Counted from the first letter of the stretch, positions 43,336 through 53,255 are shown. The stretch is 64,000 nt of DNA from CALVUP01 sp964422195 (GCA_964422195.1 CAYRAF010000001.1:1-64000); one strand, 5' to 3'. Translations and numbers: made by a program. The notes: generated by a model not told the origin, from the sequence alone.

Positions 43336-43563
43336 TTATACATGCTTTTCCATGTATTTTTTAGCATAACTACATATAGGTATTATTTGTTTATTATTCT
43401 CTTTTGCTATTTTAATTATTTTCTCCATGAGTTCTTGAGCTATACCTTGTCCTCTATATTCTTGCTCTACAAATACACTTACTATCGATATATTGTCATT
43501 ATCTATATATATAAGTTTTCCTATAACTTTATTATCAATTACTTTTGTTATTTCTTCTTTCAA
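43336..43563 (-). CDS. Mini GNAT N-acetyltransferase (YjdJ-like)
   Basis: A small protein of about 75 residues matching the compact GNAT family (PF14542): SVFVEQEYRGQGIAQELMEKI is the acetyl-CoA loop (QEYRGQGIA), followed by IPICSYAKKYMEKH, the family end. Substrate unknown. The TTG at 43563 has AGGTGAT well placed; GTG at 43572 would overlap that site. Confidence 0.8.
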   Translation of the reverse strand: MKEEITKVIDNKVIGKLIYIDNDNISIVSVFVEQEYRGQGIAQELMEKIIKIAKENNKQIIPICSYAKKYMEKHV

Positions 43564-43576
43564 AACAATCACCTAC

Positions 43577-43603
43577 TAAAAAAGCATATTACTATGCTTT
43601 TCT
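43577..43603 (-). terminator. Terminator after the 43592 gene
   Basis: AAAAGCATA pairs with TATGCTTTT across four bases, then T-rich sequence on the minus strand; includes the stop codon. Confidence 0.75.
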
Positions 43604-44647
43604 TTGATATTTTAATTCTCCCATCCTAGATGTAGGTACAAATCCTGCTTCTGCAGCTACTACGTCTGGAATTCTATTAACAATAGCTGAACATGTTAAC
43701 TCAACAGTGTTTGGTCTTGTAATAACTAAATTAGTATCAGGATCACCATACACTGTCCAATCATTTCTATCACAATCTTCAGGAGCATATACTTTACCAA
43801 TACACTCCGTTTCTAAAGTTATTCCTTCTTCTGTCTCTGTAGTAACAACCGCAGACATACCAGTAGCATCTCCAGCCTTAACAGTCATACCTAATGTAGA
43901 AGATTCAATGTCTTCTGTATGAGTCATAGGAACACATTTTTGTGTTTGACTTTTTACTGTTAATCCTAATTTATCACATAACCAACCATTAACATTCCAC
44001 ATATATGAAGGTAAGAATTCTCCGCTATCAATTAATTTTTGCCTTTCCTCTTCACTAATTCTATCAGCAGATGCAACCTCTTTATCAAAATCTTCTAAAG
44101 TCAACCCTGCTCCATGAGCCTTAGCCAAAGCTATACCATAATCTTCTACATTATAAGAAGAACTACCCTTTATCTTAGTAATATTATGCGTAGATCCTGC
44201 AAGAGTCGTAATTAAATTACCCCAAAAAGCATCTTGGTATCCACTACCTGTAATAGTACAATTACTTTCTTTTGCTAACTTATCAATTTCAGCAGTTAAT
44301 CTTGGACTAGAATTAGATGGATAGAAAGCTTCTTCACAAGTAGTAATTGCATTTATACCAAGTTCAGCACATAATAATAAGATATCTTTTACATCTTGCA
44401 TTAAACTCATAGTAGTAACAATTACTATATCTGGTTTAACTTTCTCAAGTAATTTTCTTGTATCATCAGCACTTGTGATTTTTATTCCTTTTTCTTCTGT
44501 TTCCATAACAACAGAAATATCCTTTCCAATAACATCTGGATTAATATCAATAGCTCCTACTATTTCAGAACCATTTTCATAAACATATCTCATAATATAT
44601 TTACTCATTTTACCGCATCCATATTGGACTACTTTAAATTTTTTCAT
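43592..44647 (-). CDS. 2,4-diaminopentanoate dehydrogenase-like oxidoreductase
   Basis: A 351-residue NAD(P)-binding protein of the dihydrodipicolinate reductase superfamily. VVQYGCGKMSKYIM is the dinucleotide motif; TTCEEAFYPS and SGYQDAFWGNLITTL match the ornithine-fermentation enzyme 2,4-diaminopentanoate dehydrogenase. No other genes of that pathway are present here, so a different substrate is possible. Start after AGGAGG. Confidence 0.75.
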   Translation of the reverse strand: MKKFKVVQYGCGKMSKYIMRYVYENGSEIVGAIDINPDVIGKDISVVMETEEKGIKITSADDTRKLLEKVKPDIVIVTTMSLMQDVKDILLLCAELGINAITTCEEAFYPSNSSPRLTAEIDKLAKESNCTITGSGYQDAFWGNLITTLAGSTHNITKIKGSSSYNVEDYGIALAKAHGAGLTLEDFDKEVASADRISEEERQKLIDSGEFLPSYMWNVNGWLCDKLGLTVKSQTQKCVPMTHTEDIESSTLGMTVKAGDATGMSAVVTTETEEGITLETECIGKVYAPEDCDRNDWTVYGDPDTNLVITRPNTVELTCSAIVNRIPDVVAAEAGFVPTSRMGELKYQRKA

Positions 44648-44699
44648 AAATACCTCCTATTATCTAATTTTATTATAGCATTTTTCAATAATTTAAAAA

Positions 44700-44741
44700 C
44701 AAAAAAAAGAAAAAGTTTACACTTTATAACAACTTTTTCTA
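44700..44741 (-). terminator. Terminator after the M18 peptidase gene
   Basis: AGAAAAAGTT pairs with AACTTTTTCT on the minus strand across 12 bases, then TTTTTTT. Confidence 0.7.
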
Positions 44742-46115
44742 ATCTTCAAAAAAAGCTTTATATGCTTTATAAGCAGTATAAATATCAAATTTACTTGTAA
44801 TTTCATATGGCGAATGCATTGATATAACTGGTACCCCACAATCAATAACATCTACACCTTTATTGGCAAGTATATATGCAATAGTACCACCACCACCGAT
44901 ATCTACTTTACCAAGCTCTGACATTTGGTACTTAATACTGTTTTCTTCAAATATTTCGCGTATTTTAGCTACATATTCAGCATTTGCATCACTAGCTCCA
45001 GCTTTTCCAAAAGATCCAGTATATTTATTTATATCAATACCAAAACCAATATATGAAGCGTTGTTTTTTTCTGATACACTTTGATAATTTGGATCAACAC
45101 CACCATTAACATCTGCTGATAACATCATAGAGTTACAATAAGCTCTATTTAAAGCTCCTATATTATTATTACCTGTCTTATTTAAAAGCTCATTCATAAA
45201 ATAATCAAACATTTCTGAACACATTCCAGTATTACCAACACTACCTATTTCTTCTTTATCTGTAAACATAGCTACAATTGTTCTATCATTATTCTTAGCA
45301 TCCAATAATGCTCGTAATGTTGCATATGAACACGCTTTATCATCTTGACCATATGACGCTACCATACTTCTATCAAGCCCTAAAGTTCTTGCTTTAAATG
45401 CTGGTACAACCTCTAGTTCCGATGAATAGAAATCTATTTCCTTGATATCATACTTTTCATTAAGTATTTTCAAAATATTTTTCTTAATAGCATCTTCCTT
45501 ATCCTTAGTAGGAATAGAACCAACTACTAAATTTAGATTTTCTCCCTCAATAACCTCTTTTAATTTTTTCTCTTCATATTCAACAGATAAATGTGGAAGC
45601 AAATCAGTAATCGTAAATACTGGATCTTTATCATCTTCACCTATACAAACATCAATCTTTTCTCCACTAGGTTTAACTATTACCCCATGAATAGCAAGAG
45701 GTATAGTAGTCCATTGATATTTCTTTATTCCACCATAATAATGAGTTTTAAATAATGCTAATTTTGCATCTTCATATAAAGGATTTGGTTTTAAATCCAA
45801 TCTTGGAGAATCTATATGAGCTCCTATTAGATTTATTCCATTAATAATCTCCTCTTTCCCAATAATTGCTGCATAAATACTTTTATCACGATTAATCATA
45901 TATACTTTAGAACCAACTTCTAATTTTTCTAAAGTTTCTATATCAGCAAAACCGTTTTCTTCTAAAGAAGCTTTTATAAACTTAGAAGCTTCTCTTTCTG
46001 TTTTAGAATTATTTAAAAAATTAATATAATCATCAGAAAAAGCAAAAATTACATCTTTTTCTTTTTCATCTAAATCCAACCATCCACTTGTTTTTTTATT
46101 TAATAAGTCTTCCAT
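44739..46115 (-). CDS. M18-family aminopeptidase
   Basis: A 458-residue cytosolic zinc aminopeptidase. Metal and catalytic motifs: GAHIDSPRLDLKP, SYGQDDKACS, TDKEEIGSVG and CGVPVISMHSPYE. Removes N-terminal residues, often acidic, from peptides left by proteasome-like proteases. Start at 46115 after AAGGAGG; an ATG 30 bases earlier is less likely. Confidence 0.92.
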   Translation of the reverse strand: MEDLLNKKTSGWLDLDEKEKDVIFAFSDDYINFLNNSKTEREASKFIKASLEENGFADIETLEKLEVGSKVYMINRDKSIYAAIIGKEEIINGINLIGAHIDSPRLDLKPNPLYEDAKLALFKTHYYGGIKKYQWTTIPLAIHGVIVKPSGEKIDVCIGEDDKDPVFTITDLLPHLSVEYEEKKLKEVIEGENLNLVVGSIPTKDKEDAIKKNILKILNEKYDIKEIDFYSSELEVVPAFKARTLGLDRSMVASYGQDDKACSYATLRALLDAKNNDRTIVAMFTDKEEIGSVGNTGMCSEMFDYFMNELLNKTGNNNIGALNRAYCNSMMLSADVNGGVDPNYQSVSEKNNASYIGFGIDINKYTGSFGKAGASDANAEYVAKIREIFEENSIKYQMSELGKVDIGGGGTIAYILANKGVDVIDCGVPVISMHSPYEITSKFDIYTAYKAYKAFFED

Positions 46116-46177
46116 AATATCCTCCTTATATTTATGATACCACAAAGATATAAAAAAAATGTAATTTTTTAATACAA

Positions 46178-46204
46178 AAAAAATAGTTATTTTTAACTAT
46201 CTTT
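46178..46204 (-). terminator. Terminator after the 46197 gene
   Basis: ATAGTTA pairs with TAACTAT on the minus strand, then eight T. Confidence 0.75.
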
Positions 46205-48305
46205 TCTTTCTAAATAATGTTTTAATTTTAGAAATATTCTTACTAACAGAAATATCCATTATATCATTATATTTTTCTACAAACTCAGATGCTGTTTTAG
46301 GAATATACTTCATTCCACTAACTCTTAAGGTGCTTCTTAATGATACATATCCATTTTTTAGTTTTTCTTTAATACTATCATCAAATTTTATTTGTTTTCT
46401 TCCTTTACTAGTTTGAACTTCTACTAATCTAGATAATGAAGAAGCTTTTTGGTCATAACTTTCCTTTACAGTATCATAAATCTTATCTGTAGCTTCTTCT
46501 GTTGCTTCTATATACTCCTTCTTTCTTCTAGCAGATATTCCAGTTACAACTGCCATAGCTAATGCAGTAAGTGCTTCTGTAGGATTAACATTACCAACTT
46601 TAAATGTTAGCATGCTTTTTTCTTCATTCTTATCATCATTTATTTCTTCAACTTCTAAGTTTTTTATCTGATATTCTATTCCATCGCTACCTTTTACTTT
46701 AGAGCCATTTTTAAGTAATTTACCATCTTTATCAGTTATTTTTATATCAGCAGTTTGATTACTAGCAGTTTGTATTGTAATAGTATCACTATATGTGCAA
46801 ACACCATCATAATCTTTAGTTGATTCTAATATAGTATTTGTTTTATTACTAATTTTTTTATCAGCATGATCTAATAAATCATTAACACTTACCCAACCTG
46901 TTGGACCATTACCAAGATGTATCATTGGCTCTAAATCATCAATACTACATCCTAATCTTTTGGACTCATTTTTTAAAACTTTAGATAGATTTATGCCTGT
47001 ATTATATGCAACATTTTGTATTTCACCTTTATATAATACAGATATATATTCTACATTATAGTCACCAGGTTCTCTTATACCATCATACTTAAAAGTGCCA
47101 TATTTTGCATCTCCATTATATTTGGCATCACTAGATACATAGTAATGAACACCAGCTGGTACAGAAATATTTTCTCCCGTTTTAATATTTTTAGCAAAAC
47201 TTTGCATATCAACAACTGTTTCCTTACTTTTTGATTCTTTATAAGTATTTTGTGATACTTTATATGATAATTTCTCCGTACCTTTAGCAATATGTTTTAC
47301 TATTTTTTCAGAGCCAAACATAGATGCTACCATAATTGCAGCAGTAGTTAATGATAAGGTTACAGGAACAACTCTACCTCTATAGAATCTATAAAATATT
47401 TTATATTTTTCCTGTTTTTTTTCTTTTTTTATTTCTTTTTGTTCTTCTGATTTATGTTCTTCATTATCGAATGTTTTAATTAATTCATATAAATCAGTTT
47501 TTGGTTCTTCTTTAACTTGTATTTCTTCTTGTTTTTCTTCTGTACTAGTTACTGGATCTTCATAATCATCAATAGATGTGTTAGCTTCAGTTTCTTTTTC
47601 AATTAAATCATATAAATTAACTGATTCTTTTTCTGTTGATATTTTTTCTTCTTTTGCCTTGTTTAATTCAATTATTCTTTTTTCTTTATCTTCTTGATCA
47701 TATAAACTGAATAAATCAACCTTTTCATCCTCTGCAATAGCATACTCGTTTAGTACTTCTCTTATTGAATCTCTAGTGTAATAGACTCCATTAGCTAAAT
47801 CATTATTCTTCTTTCCAAGCATCAACATTCCTTTTTTTATTTCTTTTTCATCATAACCTGATTGTTTGATACTTAATTTTTTAGAGTATTTATTATCTCT
47901 CAAAATTATTGAACTATGATTTTCCTCTATTTTTTTACTAATTATTGATACTAACTCAGCCTTTTCAATTCTGGCACCTGTATTTCTATTAATTAAACTC
48001 TCATTTTCAGCTATTGTATCAACATATTCTAAAATAAGCGGTTTTATTTGTTCCCAAGAAATATAATTACCATTTTCTAGTTTTACATGATTTTTATTAA
48101 ATCCCATCATAATATTTGAACTTCTTTTAAATTTTTTACCATCATTAGATACTAATACTCCTCTATCCTCTCTATTAACATTTACAGGAGCATCAATTAT
48201 ACATAATTCACTACAGTTAAGCAAATTAATTCTCAAGTTTCTTATTTTTGTATTTTCATCAATATTCACACTACCACCTGACTTCAGTGTTGTATTATAA
48301 TACAT
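46197..48305 (-). CDS. Large membrane protein of unknown function with repeated LY-L motifs
   Basis: A 702-residue protein. The soluble N-terminal part (1-205) includes EKVDLFSLYDQ at its end; an acidic, disordered stretch follows with NLYDLIEKE and TDLYELIKTF, three related short motifs. A membrane helix near residue 325 leads to an extracytoplasmic part (PAGVHYYVSS, HLGNGPTGWVS), a second hydrophobic segment near 575 (PTEALTALAMAVV), and a basic C-terminal part. No family recognised. Weak ribosome site; divergent from the tmRNA gene. Confidence 0.6.
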   Translation of the reverse strand: MYYNTTLKSGGSVNIDENTKIRNLRINLLNCSELCIIDAPVNVNREDRGVLVSNDGKKFKRSSNIMMGFNKNHVKLENGNYISWEQIKPLILEYVDTIAENESLINRNTGARIEKAELVSIISKKIEENHSSIILRDNKYSKKLSIKQSGYDEKEIKKGMLMLGKKNNDLANGVYYTRDSIREVLNEYAIAEDEKVDLFSLYDQEDKEKRIIELNKAKEEKISTEKESVNLYDLIEKETEANTSIDDYEDPVTSTEEKQEEIQVKEEPKTDLYELIKTFDNEEHKSEEQKEIKKEKKQEKYKIFYRFYRGRVVPVTLSLTTAAIMVASMFGSEKIVKHIAKGTEKLSYKVSQNTYKESKSKETVVDMQSFAKNIKTGENISVPAGVHYYVSSDAKYNGDAKYGTFKYDGIREPGDYNVEYISVLYKGEIQNVAYNTGINLSKVLKNESKRLGCSIDDLEPMIHLGNGPTGWVSVNDLLDHADKKISNKTNTILESTKDYDGVCTYSDTITIQTASNQTADIKITDKDGKLLKNGSKVKGSDGIEYQIKNLEVEEINDDKNEEKSMLTFKVGNVNPTEALTALAMAVVTGISARRKKEYIEATEEATDKIYDTVKESYDQKASSLSRLVEVQTSKGRKQIKFDDSIKEKLKNGYVSLRSTLRVSGMKYIPKTASEFVEKYNDIMDISVSKNISKIKTLFRKKR

Positions 48306-48330
48306 AATTAGCTTTTTGTACAGAAAAAAA

Positions 48331-48359
48331 TTGATTATTTTATGATTTTATGCTATAAT
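48331..48359 (+). promoter_or_regulatory. tmRNA promoter
   Basis: TTGATT (48331-48336) and TATAAT (48354-48359), 17 bases apart, with the mature tmRNA 5' end 9 bases on. Confidence 0.85.
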
Positions 48360-48368
48360 TTGCTACAT

Positions 48369-48709
48369 GGGGATGTAATGGTTTCGACGGGAATATTTGA
48401 GCTTAAGTAGCAAGTCGTAAGTTATACGTTACATACAAATTTAAAATATCTGGAAACAGAAACGAATTAGCTTTCGCCTAAGTTTAGAAAGCACTACTAT
48501 ACTCTGATATCTACTAAGAGATATAGTGGTTCATTTTTGTAGGTTATACTATTTAAGTGTCTATATTAAATAGCGAACTTTTATAGACTAGCTATAATGT
48601 TACTTGTTAGTTTGTTTACGTTATAGCAAATCTTTTAAACTAACTAAGCTTGTAGAAGCTTTTGTGTTAATATTTTCGGACAGCGGTTCAATTCCGCTCA
48701 TCTCCACCA
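48369..48709 (+). ncRNA. ssrA: Transfer-messenger RNA
   Basis: A 341-base tmRNA with 5' GGGGATG pairing to 3' CATCTCC, the GTAATGGTTTCGACGGG tRNA-like 5' part, the TTCAATTCC T-loop and encoded CCA. It rescues stalled ribosomes with SmpB and tags the product for ClpXP. The resume codon is probably GGA at 48452; the reading frame GNRNELAFA ends at TAA 48479-48481, so the added tag would be A-GNRNELAFA. It ends AFA rather than LAA, as in mycoplasma tags. Confidence 0.95.
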
Positions 48710-48720
48710 TTGAGATTAAT

Positions 48721-48757
48721 ATACGCACACCTTTATTAGATGTGTGTTTTTTTATAT
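48721..48757 (+). terminator. Terminator after ssrA
   Basis: CACAC pairs with GTGTG with one inner mismatch, then TTTTTTT. Confidence 0.75.
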
Positions 48758-48828
48758 AGTTATCTAATAACTTTTATTTTATTTTATACTTAAAAAATGT
48801 ATGTTATAATAAATTAGGATGTGAGAGT

Positions 48829-50625
48829 ATGATAAAAGATAATATCAAAATTATTAAAGATTTTTTTAAGTTAGTAAAAGGAAGCAAAAAATGGATATTC
48901 TTTTTATTCCTAGGTTCAATAATGGCTCATATATCAAGTTTAATTATTCCAATTTTTGCGGCAAACATCATTTATGAAGTTACAAACGCAAATGCTAATG
49001 CTACTTACTTGAATATTTGCTTACTTGCTATTGCTTATGTAGCTTATAATCTATTTTGGTATTTAAACTATGTTTCTTACTCGTACAATTTTGAATATAG
49101 TTATAAAAATTTAAGAGGAAAAATTATGGACAAAGTATTTACTTATGATACAGAATTTTCAGATAAAGTATCTAAGGGTGCTATTTTAAATACAGTAAAT
49201 ACCGATACCGCTAATCTGTCAGAAATGATAGACAATATTTGTGAGATTATTGTTGTTTTTATAAAATTAATAGTTATGCTATTCATATTCTTAAAAACAA
49301 ACGTTGTTATTGGAATTCTTACTTTACTACTAGAGTATTTATATATAAAATCGTTTGATTATTGCAACGTTCAAAGCACAAAACACTTACGAAGCCAATT
49401 AAAATATAGAGATAAATTAACAGATAATTTATCGCAAATCTTAAATGGCCTTGGAGAAATAAAAACTTTTAATATATATAACAAGATGAAAAACAACTTT
49501 TATATCATTGCTAATAAATGGTCTAAGCAATATTTAATGAAAAGAAAATATGCTAATATTAGAGAAAGTTTATTACCATTTATTATTCATATAGGTAAAA
49601 TTATGTTATATCTTTTATTAGTTACTTTTGTTTTAAAAGGAAAATTCGAAGTCAATATATTAATTTTACTGATTAGTTATTTTGAGGAAATTATGTCAGA
49701 TACAGAAGAAGTAATGGGATATTCTAGACAAATTAGAGAATGGTCTATTTCAATTACCAGAATCAATAATATATTGAACTATTCTAGTAAAGAACAAATA
49801 ACATTTGGGATGAATGATAATGATTATATTACTGGATTAGTAGAGTTTAAGAATGTTAACTTTTCTTATAAATCTAAAAATAAAGGAAATATTAAAAATA
49901 TTACTTTTAATGCTGAACCTAATAAAATTACTGCTTTAGTCGGACATAGTGGTAGTGGTAAAACAACTATTACAAATTTACTACTTCGTAAATATAAAAC
50001 AGATTCTGGTAACATATTGATCGATAAAGAAAATATTTATGATTATTCTGAAGAAACTTATTCTACTAATGTTGTTGGCGTAAATCAATCTCCTTTCTTG
50101 TTCAATATGAGCATAAAAAAGAATTTAAGCTTAATTGATCCAAATGTAAAAAATCAAATAGAAGCTTGTAAACGTGTTGGAATCCATGATTACATTATGT
50201 CTTTACCTAAAGGATACAATACTATTCTTACTGAAAATGCAGTTAATTTTTCTGGTGGGCAAAGACAATTACTGGCTATTGCTAGAACATTGCTTTCACA
50301 AGCAGAAGTATTAATTTTTGATGAAGTAACTAGTTCTCTTGATACAATATTAGTAGAAAAAATTAAAGATATATTTGAAAATTTAAAATTAGATCATACA
50401 ATTATTATTATCACCCATAAAAAAGACGTTATGAAAATTGCTGATCATATAATTGTCTTAAATAAAGGAAAAATTGTGGGACAGGGAACCCATGAAAAGT
50501 TAATGAAAGATAATAAATATTATATTGATTTACAAACTAATAATTATTCAAGTTCACATAAAAAGACATTAGAAAAAGAGATTGAAGATGATGAAGAAGG
50601 TGATGAGGAAGAAGAAGAAAAATAA
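48829..50625 (+). CDS. ABC exporter (fused membrane and ATPase domains)
   Basis: A 598-residue half-transporter. Six helices fill about residues 20-300, then an ATPase: GHSGSGKTT (Walker A), VNQSPFLFN (Q-loop), FSGGQRQLLAIARTL (signature), LIFDEVTSSLD (Walker B), IITHKKD (H-loop). Substrate unknown; no peptidase domain. The tail is strikingly acidic, mostly Glu and Asp. Start by ATG after weak GTGAGAG. Followed 34 bases later by cdd. Confidence 0.92.
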   Translation: MIKDNIKIIKDFFKLVKGSKKWIFFLFLGSIMAHISSLIIPIFAANIIYEVTNANANATYLNICLLAIAYVAYNLFWYLNYVSYSYNFEYSYKNLRGKIMDKVFTYDTEFSDKVSKGAILNTVNTDTANLSEMIDNICEIIVVFIKLIVMLFIFLKTNVVIGILTLLLEYLYIKSFDYCNVQSTKHLRSQLKYRDKLTDNLSQILNGLGEIKTFNIYNKMKNNFYIIANKWSKQYLMKRKYANIRESLLPFIIHIGKIMLYLLLVTFVLKGKFEVNILILLISYFEEIMSDTEEVMGYSRQIREWSISITRINNILNYSSKEQITFGMNDNDYITGLVEFKNVNFSYKSKNKGNIKNITFNAEPNKITALVGHSGSGKTTITNLLLRKYKTDSGNILIDKENIYDYSEETYSTNVVGVNQSPFLFNMSIKKNLSLIDPNVKNQIEACKRVGIHDYIMSLPKGYNTILTENAVNFSGGQRQLLAIARTLLSQAEVLIFDEVTSSLDTILVEKIKDIFENLKLDHTIIIITHKKDVMKIADHIIVLNKGKIVGQGTHEKLMKDNKYYIDLQTNNYSSSHKKTLEKEIEDDEEGDEEEEEK

Positions 50626-50659
50626 CAAAAAAAACATTAAAATAAAATGGAGGTATAAA

Positions 50660-51051
50660 ATGTATAAAGAAGATCTAGAACTTGCAAAGAAAGCAAGACT
50701 TAATGCTCATTCACCATATAGTAACTTTCAAGTAGGAGCAGCACTTAGAACTAAAAATGGAAAATTGTATACAGGATGTAATATTGAGAATCATGGTATA
50801 CAAGGAATATGTGCAGAACGTACAGCATTTGCAAAAGCTATTTCTGAAGGTGAAAAAGATTTTGAATGTATAACGGTTGTTGGAGCTTTGAAAAACACAG
50901 AGCCTCAGAAGAATGTATGCCTTGTGGATATTGTAGACAATTTATGAGTGAATTTGTTGATAAAGATTTTAAAATTTATGTTGCTAATGAAAACAATGAT
51001 ATAAAAGAATATTCAATATCAGATTTATTACCACACAGTTTTGATTTTTAA
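50660..51051 (+). pseudogene. cdd: Cytidine deaminase with a one-base frameshift
   Basis: Cytidine deaminase, which hydrolyses cytidine to uridine. Start after GGAGG at 50660. Reading begins in frame with HSPYSNFQVGAAL and NIENHGIQGICAERTAF (zinc Cys, catalytic Glu), but after NTEP near 50905 the frame is lost and EECMPCGYCRQF (the other two zinc Cys) continues in another frame to 51051. The length is 392 bases, one short of 131 codons, so one base is missing near 50903-50908. No slippery sequence; a mutation or an assembly error. Confidence 0.85.
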
Positions 51052-51080
51052 TAAAAAGAACAAACTACTTTGTTCTTTTA
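51052..51080. terminator. Bidirectional terminator between cdd and dinB
   Basis: AAAGAACAAA pairs with TTTGTTCTTT across CTAC, flanked by A-run and T-rich sequence. Confidence 0.8.
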
Positions 51081-52282
51081 CTTTTATCTATTTTACTTGA
51101 AAGTAGGCTAGCTGGAATAATAGAATCAAATCCATACTTATCTTTGATTTTATCTAAAGCTACGTCTACCTTTTTTTTATTAATATCTTCTTCCTTTTCA
51201 AATAAACTTACTTGGTAAGAAGAATCTTCTACTAAATCAGCAAGTCTTATTCCAATATTTCTAATATAATCTTTTTTCCAAGTTTTTTGGAATAATGCAA
51301 ATGCTGTTTCATAAATAACCTTAGTTTCATTAGTAGCATTTCTTAACTTAGTTTGATGTGAATAATCAAAAAAATCTTTATTTCGAAGTGTAATAGCAAT
51401 AGTTTTGGCATACCCTTTTTGTTTCCTTAAAGTTCTTCCTACTTCTTCTGCTTCTTGTAATAATACCTTTTTTATAAATTCGATATCCACAGTATCTGTT
51501 GATAACGTTTTAGAAACACTAATATTTTTATTTTTACTTTGGTATTTTCCATTTCCAACTTTACTATCATCTATTCCATTTGCATGCCTTATCATAACAA
51601 TGGCATTATTTTTAAAATGTTTTTCCAGTTTTTTAACATCAGCATGAGCAAGATCATAAATAGTTTTAATACCAAGTTCATTTAACTTTTTTGTTGAACT
51701 CTTCCCCACCATAAATAACTCACCAACAGGAAGTGGCCACATTTTATTTTCAATTTCTTCTTTATATAATGTATGTACTTTATTTGGTTTTTCAAAGTCA
51801 CTTGCCATTTTTGCACATAATTTGTTATTTCCTATTCCGATATTGACAGTAAATCCAAAGTTTTTTTCTATATAATCTTTTATCTGATAAGCAAGTTTTT
51901 CTAAGTCTTTATAAATATATTTAGTATTACTCATATCTAAAAAACACTCATCTATAGAAAATATTTCCATATTAGGTGAAAAATCACTTAAATAATTAAA
52001 CAATTTATAACTCATTTTACTGTATAGTTTATAATTAGGGGGATATATTTCTAAGTTTTTACATTTCTTTTTAGCCATATATATTGTTTCTGCAGTTTTA
52101 ATACCATACTTTTTAGCAACAGGACTTTTAGCAAGTACAATACCATGTCTTTTGTCTTCATCTCCACCAATAATAGAAGGTACTTTTCTTATATCTTTTT
52201 TATAACCTTTATTTAAAAGATCTACTGCAGTCCATGATAAAAAAGCATTATTAACATCAATATGAAATATAACTCTATCCAT
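51065..52282 (-). CDS. dinB: Y-family DNA polymerase (Pol IV type)
   Basis: A 405-residue translesion polymerase. FHIDVNNAFLSW (first metal Asp), SIDECFLDMS (second metal Asp and Glu), GIGNNKLCAKMASDFEKPN and the finger LTKKL-like KSSTKKLNELGI are typical. The C-terminal little-finger domain is complete. Start after AGGTGATG. Co-directional and 14 bases from the Bro-N/DinD-like gene, so a DNA-damage unit is likely. Confidence 0.92.
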   Translation of the reverse strand: MDRVIFHIDVNNAFLSWTAVDLLNKGYKKDIRKVPSIIGGDEDKRHGIVLAKSPVAKKYGIKTAETIYMAKKKCKNLEIYPPNYKLYSKMSYKLFNYLSDFSPNMEIFSIDECFLDMSNTKYIYKDLEKLAYQIKDYIEKNFGFTVNIGIGNNKLCAKMASDFEKPNKVHTLYKEEIENKMWPLPVGELFMVGKSSTKKLNELGIKTIYDLAHADVKKLEKHFKNNAIVMIRHANGIDDSKVGNGKYQSKNKNISVSKTLSTDTVDIEFIKKVLLQEAEEVGRTLRKQKGYAKTIAITLRNKDFFDYSHQTKLRNATNETKVIYETAFALFQKTWKKDYIRNIGIRLADLVEDSSYQVSLFEKEEDINKKKVDVALDKIKDKYGFDSIIPASLLSSKIDKSKRTK

Positions 52283-52296
52283 AGCATCACCTACTA

Positions 52297-53151
52297 TTAA
52301 TTATTAACTTCTATTTGTTTTTCATCTACATATTCATAATTTAACCTATTATCTTTATTCACAATACTTTCTCCTAAACTTTTTTCTATATCGTCTCTAG
52401 CAACTTTTGCAGCATGTCCACCAAGTTTAGCAACTTTTTTATTTGCATTAAGTCCTTGTGGTTTTTGTTTTTTTGCCAGTCTTTTAGTAACTTCTTCTCC
52501 CAAGTTTGCAAGAGTAACTTCCAAACTATCCATATTATCTCTTAAAGACTCTTTGCGAAGCCCTTTATATTGTTTATATTCTTGTGCTGTCATCCCAGAC
52601 CATTCTTTATATATTTCATTAGTTAATATAGCATACTCTTTTTCCTCAGTTATTCCTCCATCTTTCCAAGTATCAGTTAATGATTTTCTATCTTGTATAC
52701 CCTTTATACGTTTTGCAATCCAGTATTCATCATAACCTTTAGCTCTATATGTATCAATTGCTCTTTGTACTGTAATTGATGGATCAAAAACCTCATCTAT
52801 TCTTTCTTTTCCTAAATGTGCAAGCCACTGTTTTATGGGTTCAGCATTTTTACTAGGAACCGCTTCAATAATTCTAAACATTCCTTCTATATCAACTACA
52901 TCTGTCATACTATATTTACCATCTATAGATTTTAATTTAAAATAGTTAAAATTTGTAAAGGTTTCATTTCCTTCATCTTTAAGTCTCTTTTTTAAGACCC
53001 TCCAATAAGTCTGAACATTTTTACTATCAGTCAAGACTCTTACTATATCTACGACACTGATATAATATTTTTCTTCATCCTTATTCCATACTGTTCTTAT
53101 TGTTTCATTATTAAATATTTTGTTAATTAAATACATCTTATTTTGATTCAT
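52297..53151 (-). CDS. Bro-N domain protein with DinD-like C-terminus
   Basis: A 284-residue protein. The N-terminal half is a Bro-N (phage antirepressor-type) domain: KYYISVVDIVRVLT, YWRVLKKRL, KSIDGKYSMTDVVD. The C-terminal half (YKQYKGLRKESLRDNM, LANLGEEVTKRLAKK, HAAKVARDDIEKSLG) resembles DinD, the DNA-damage-inducible protein that inhibits RecA filaments in E. coli. Next to dinB this suggests SOS control. Start after GGGGAG. Likely phage-derived but no other phage gene is near. Confidence 0.75.
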   Translation of the reverse strand: MNQNKMYLINKIFNNETIRTVWNKDEEKYYISVVDIVRVLTDSKNVQTYWRVLKKRLKDEGNETFTNFNYFKLKSIDGKYSMTDVVDIEGMFRIIEAVPSKNAEPIKQWLAHLGKERIDEVFDPSITVQRAIDTYRAKGYDEYWIAKRIKGIQDRKSLTDTWKDGGITEEKEYAILTNEIYKEWSGMTAQEYKQYKGLRKESLRDNMDSLEVTLANLGEEVTKRLAKKQKPQGLNANKKVAKLGGHAAKVARDDIEKSLGESIVNKDNRLNYEYVDEKQIEVNN

Positions 53152-53255
53152 TTTTTTCTCCCCTGATATTTTATTTTTTACTACTTATAATTAAATTTTA
53201 TATTAACAAATTGTAAAAGTCAATACAAAATTGTACATTTGTTCTATTTTTTTGT

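Noticed and set aside
50900..50912. Programmed -1 frameshift in cdd
   Set aside because: No X-XXY-YYZ heptamer or downstream hairpin; the length is one base short of a normal gene.
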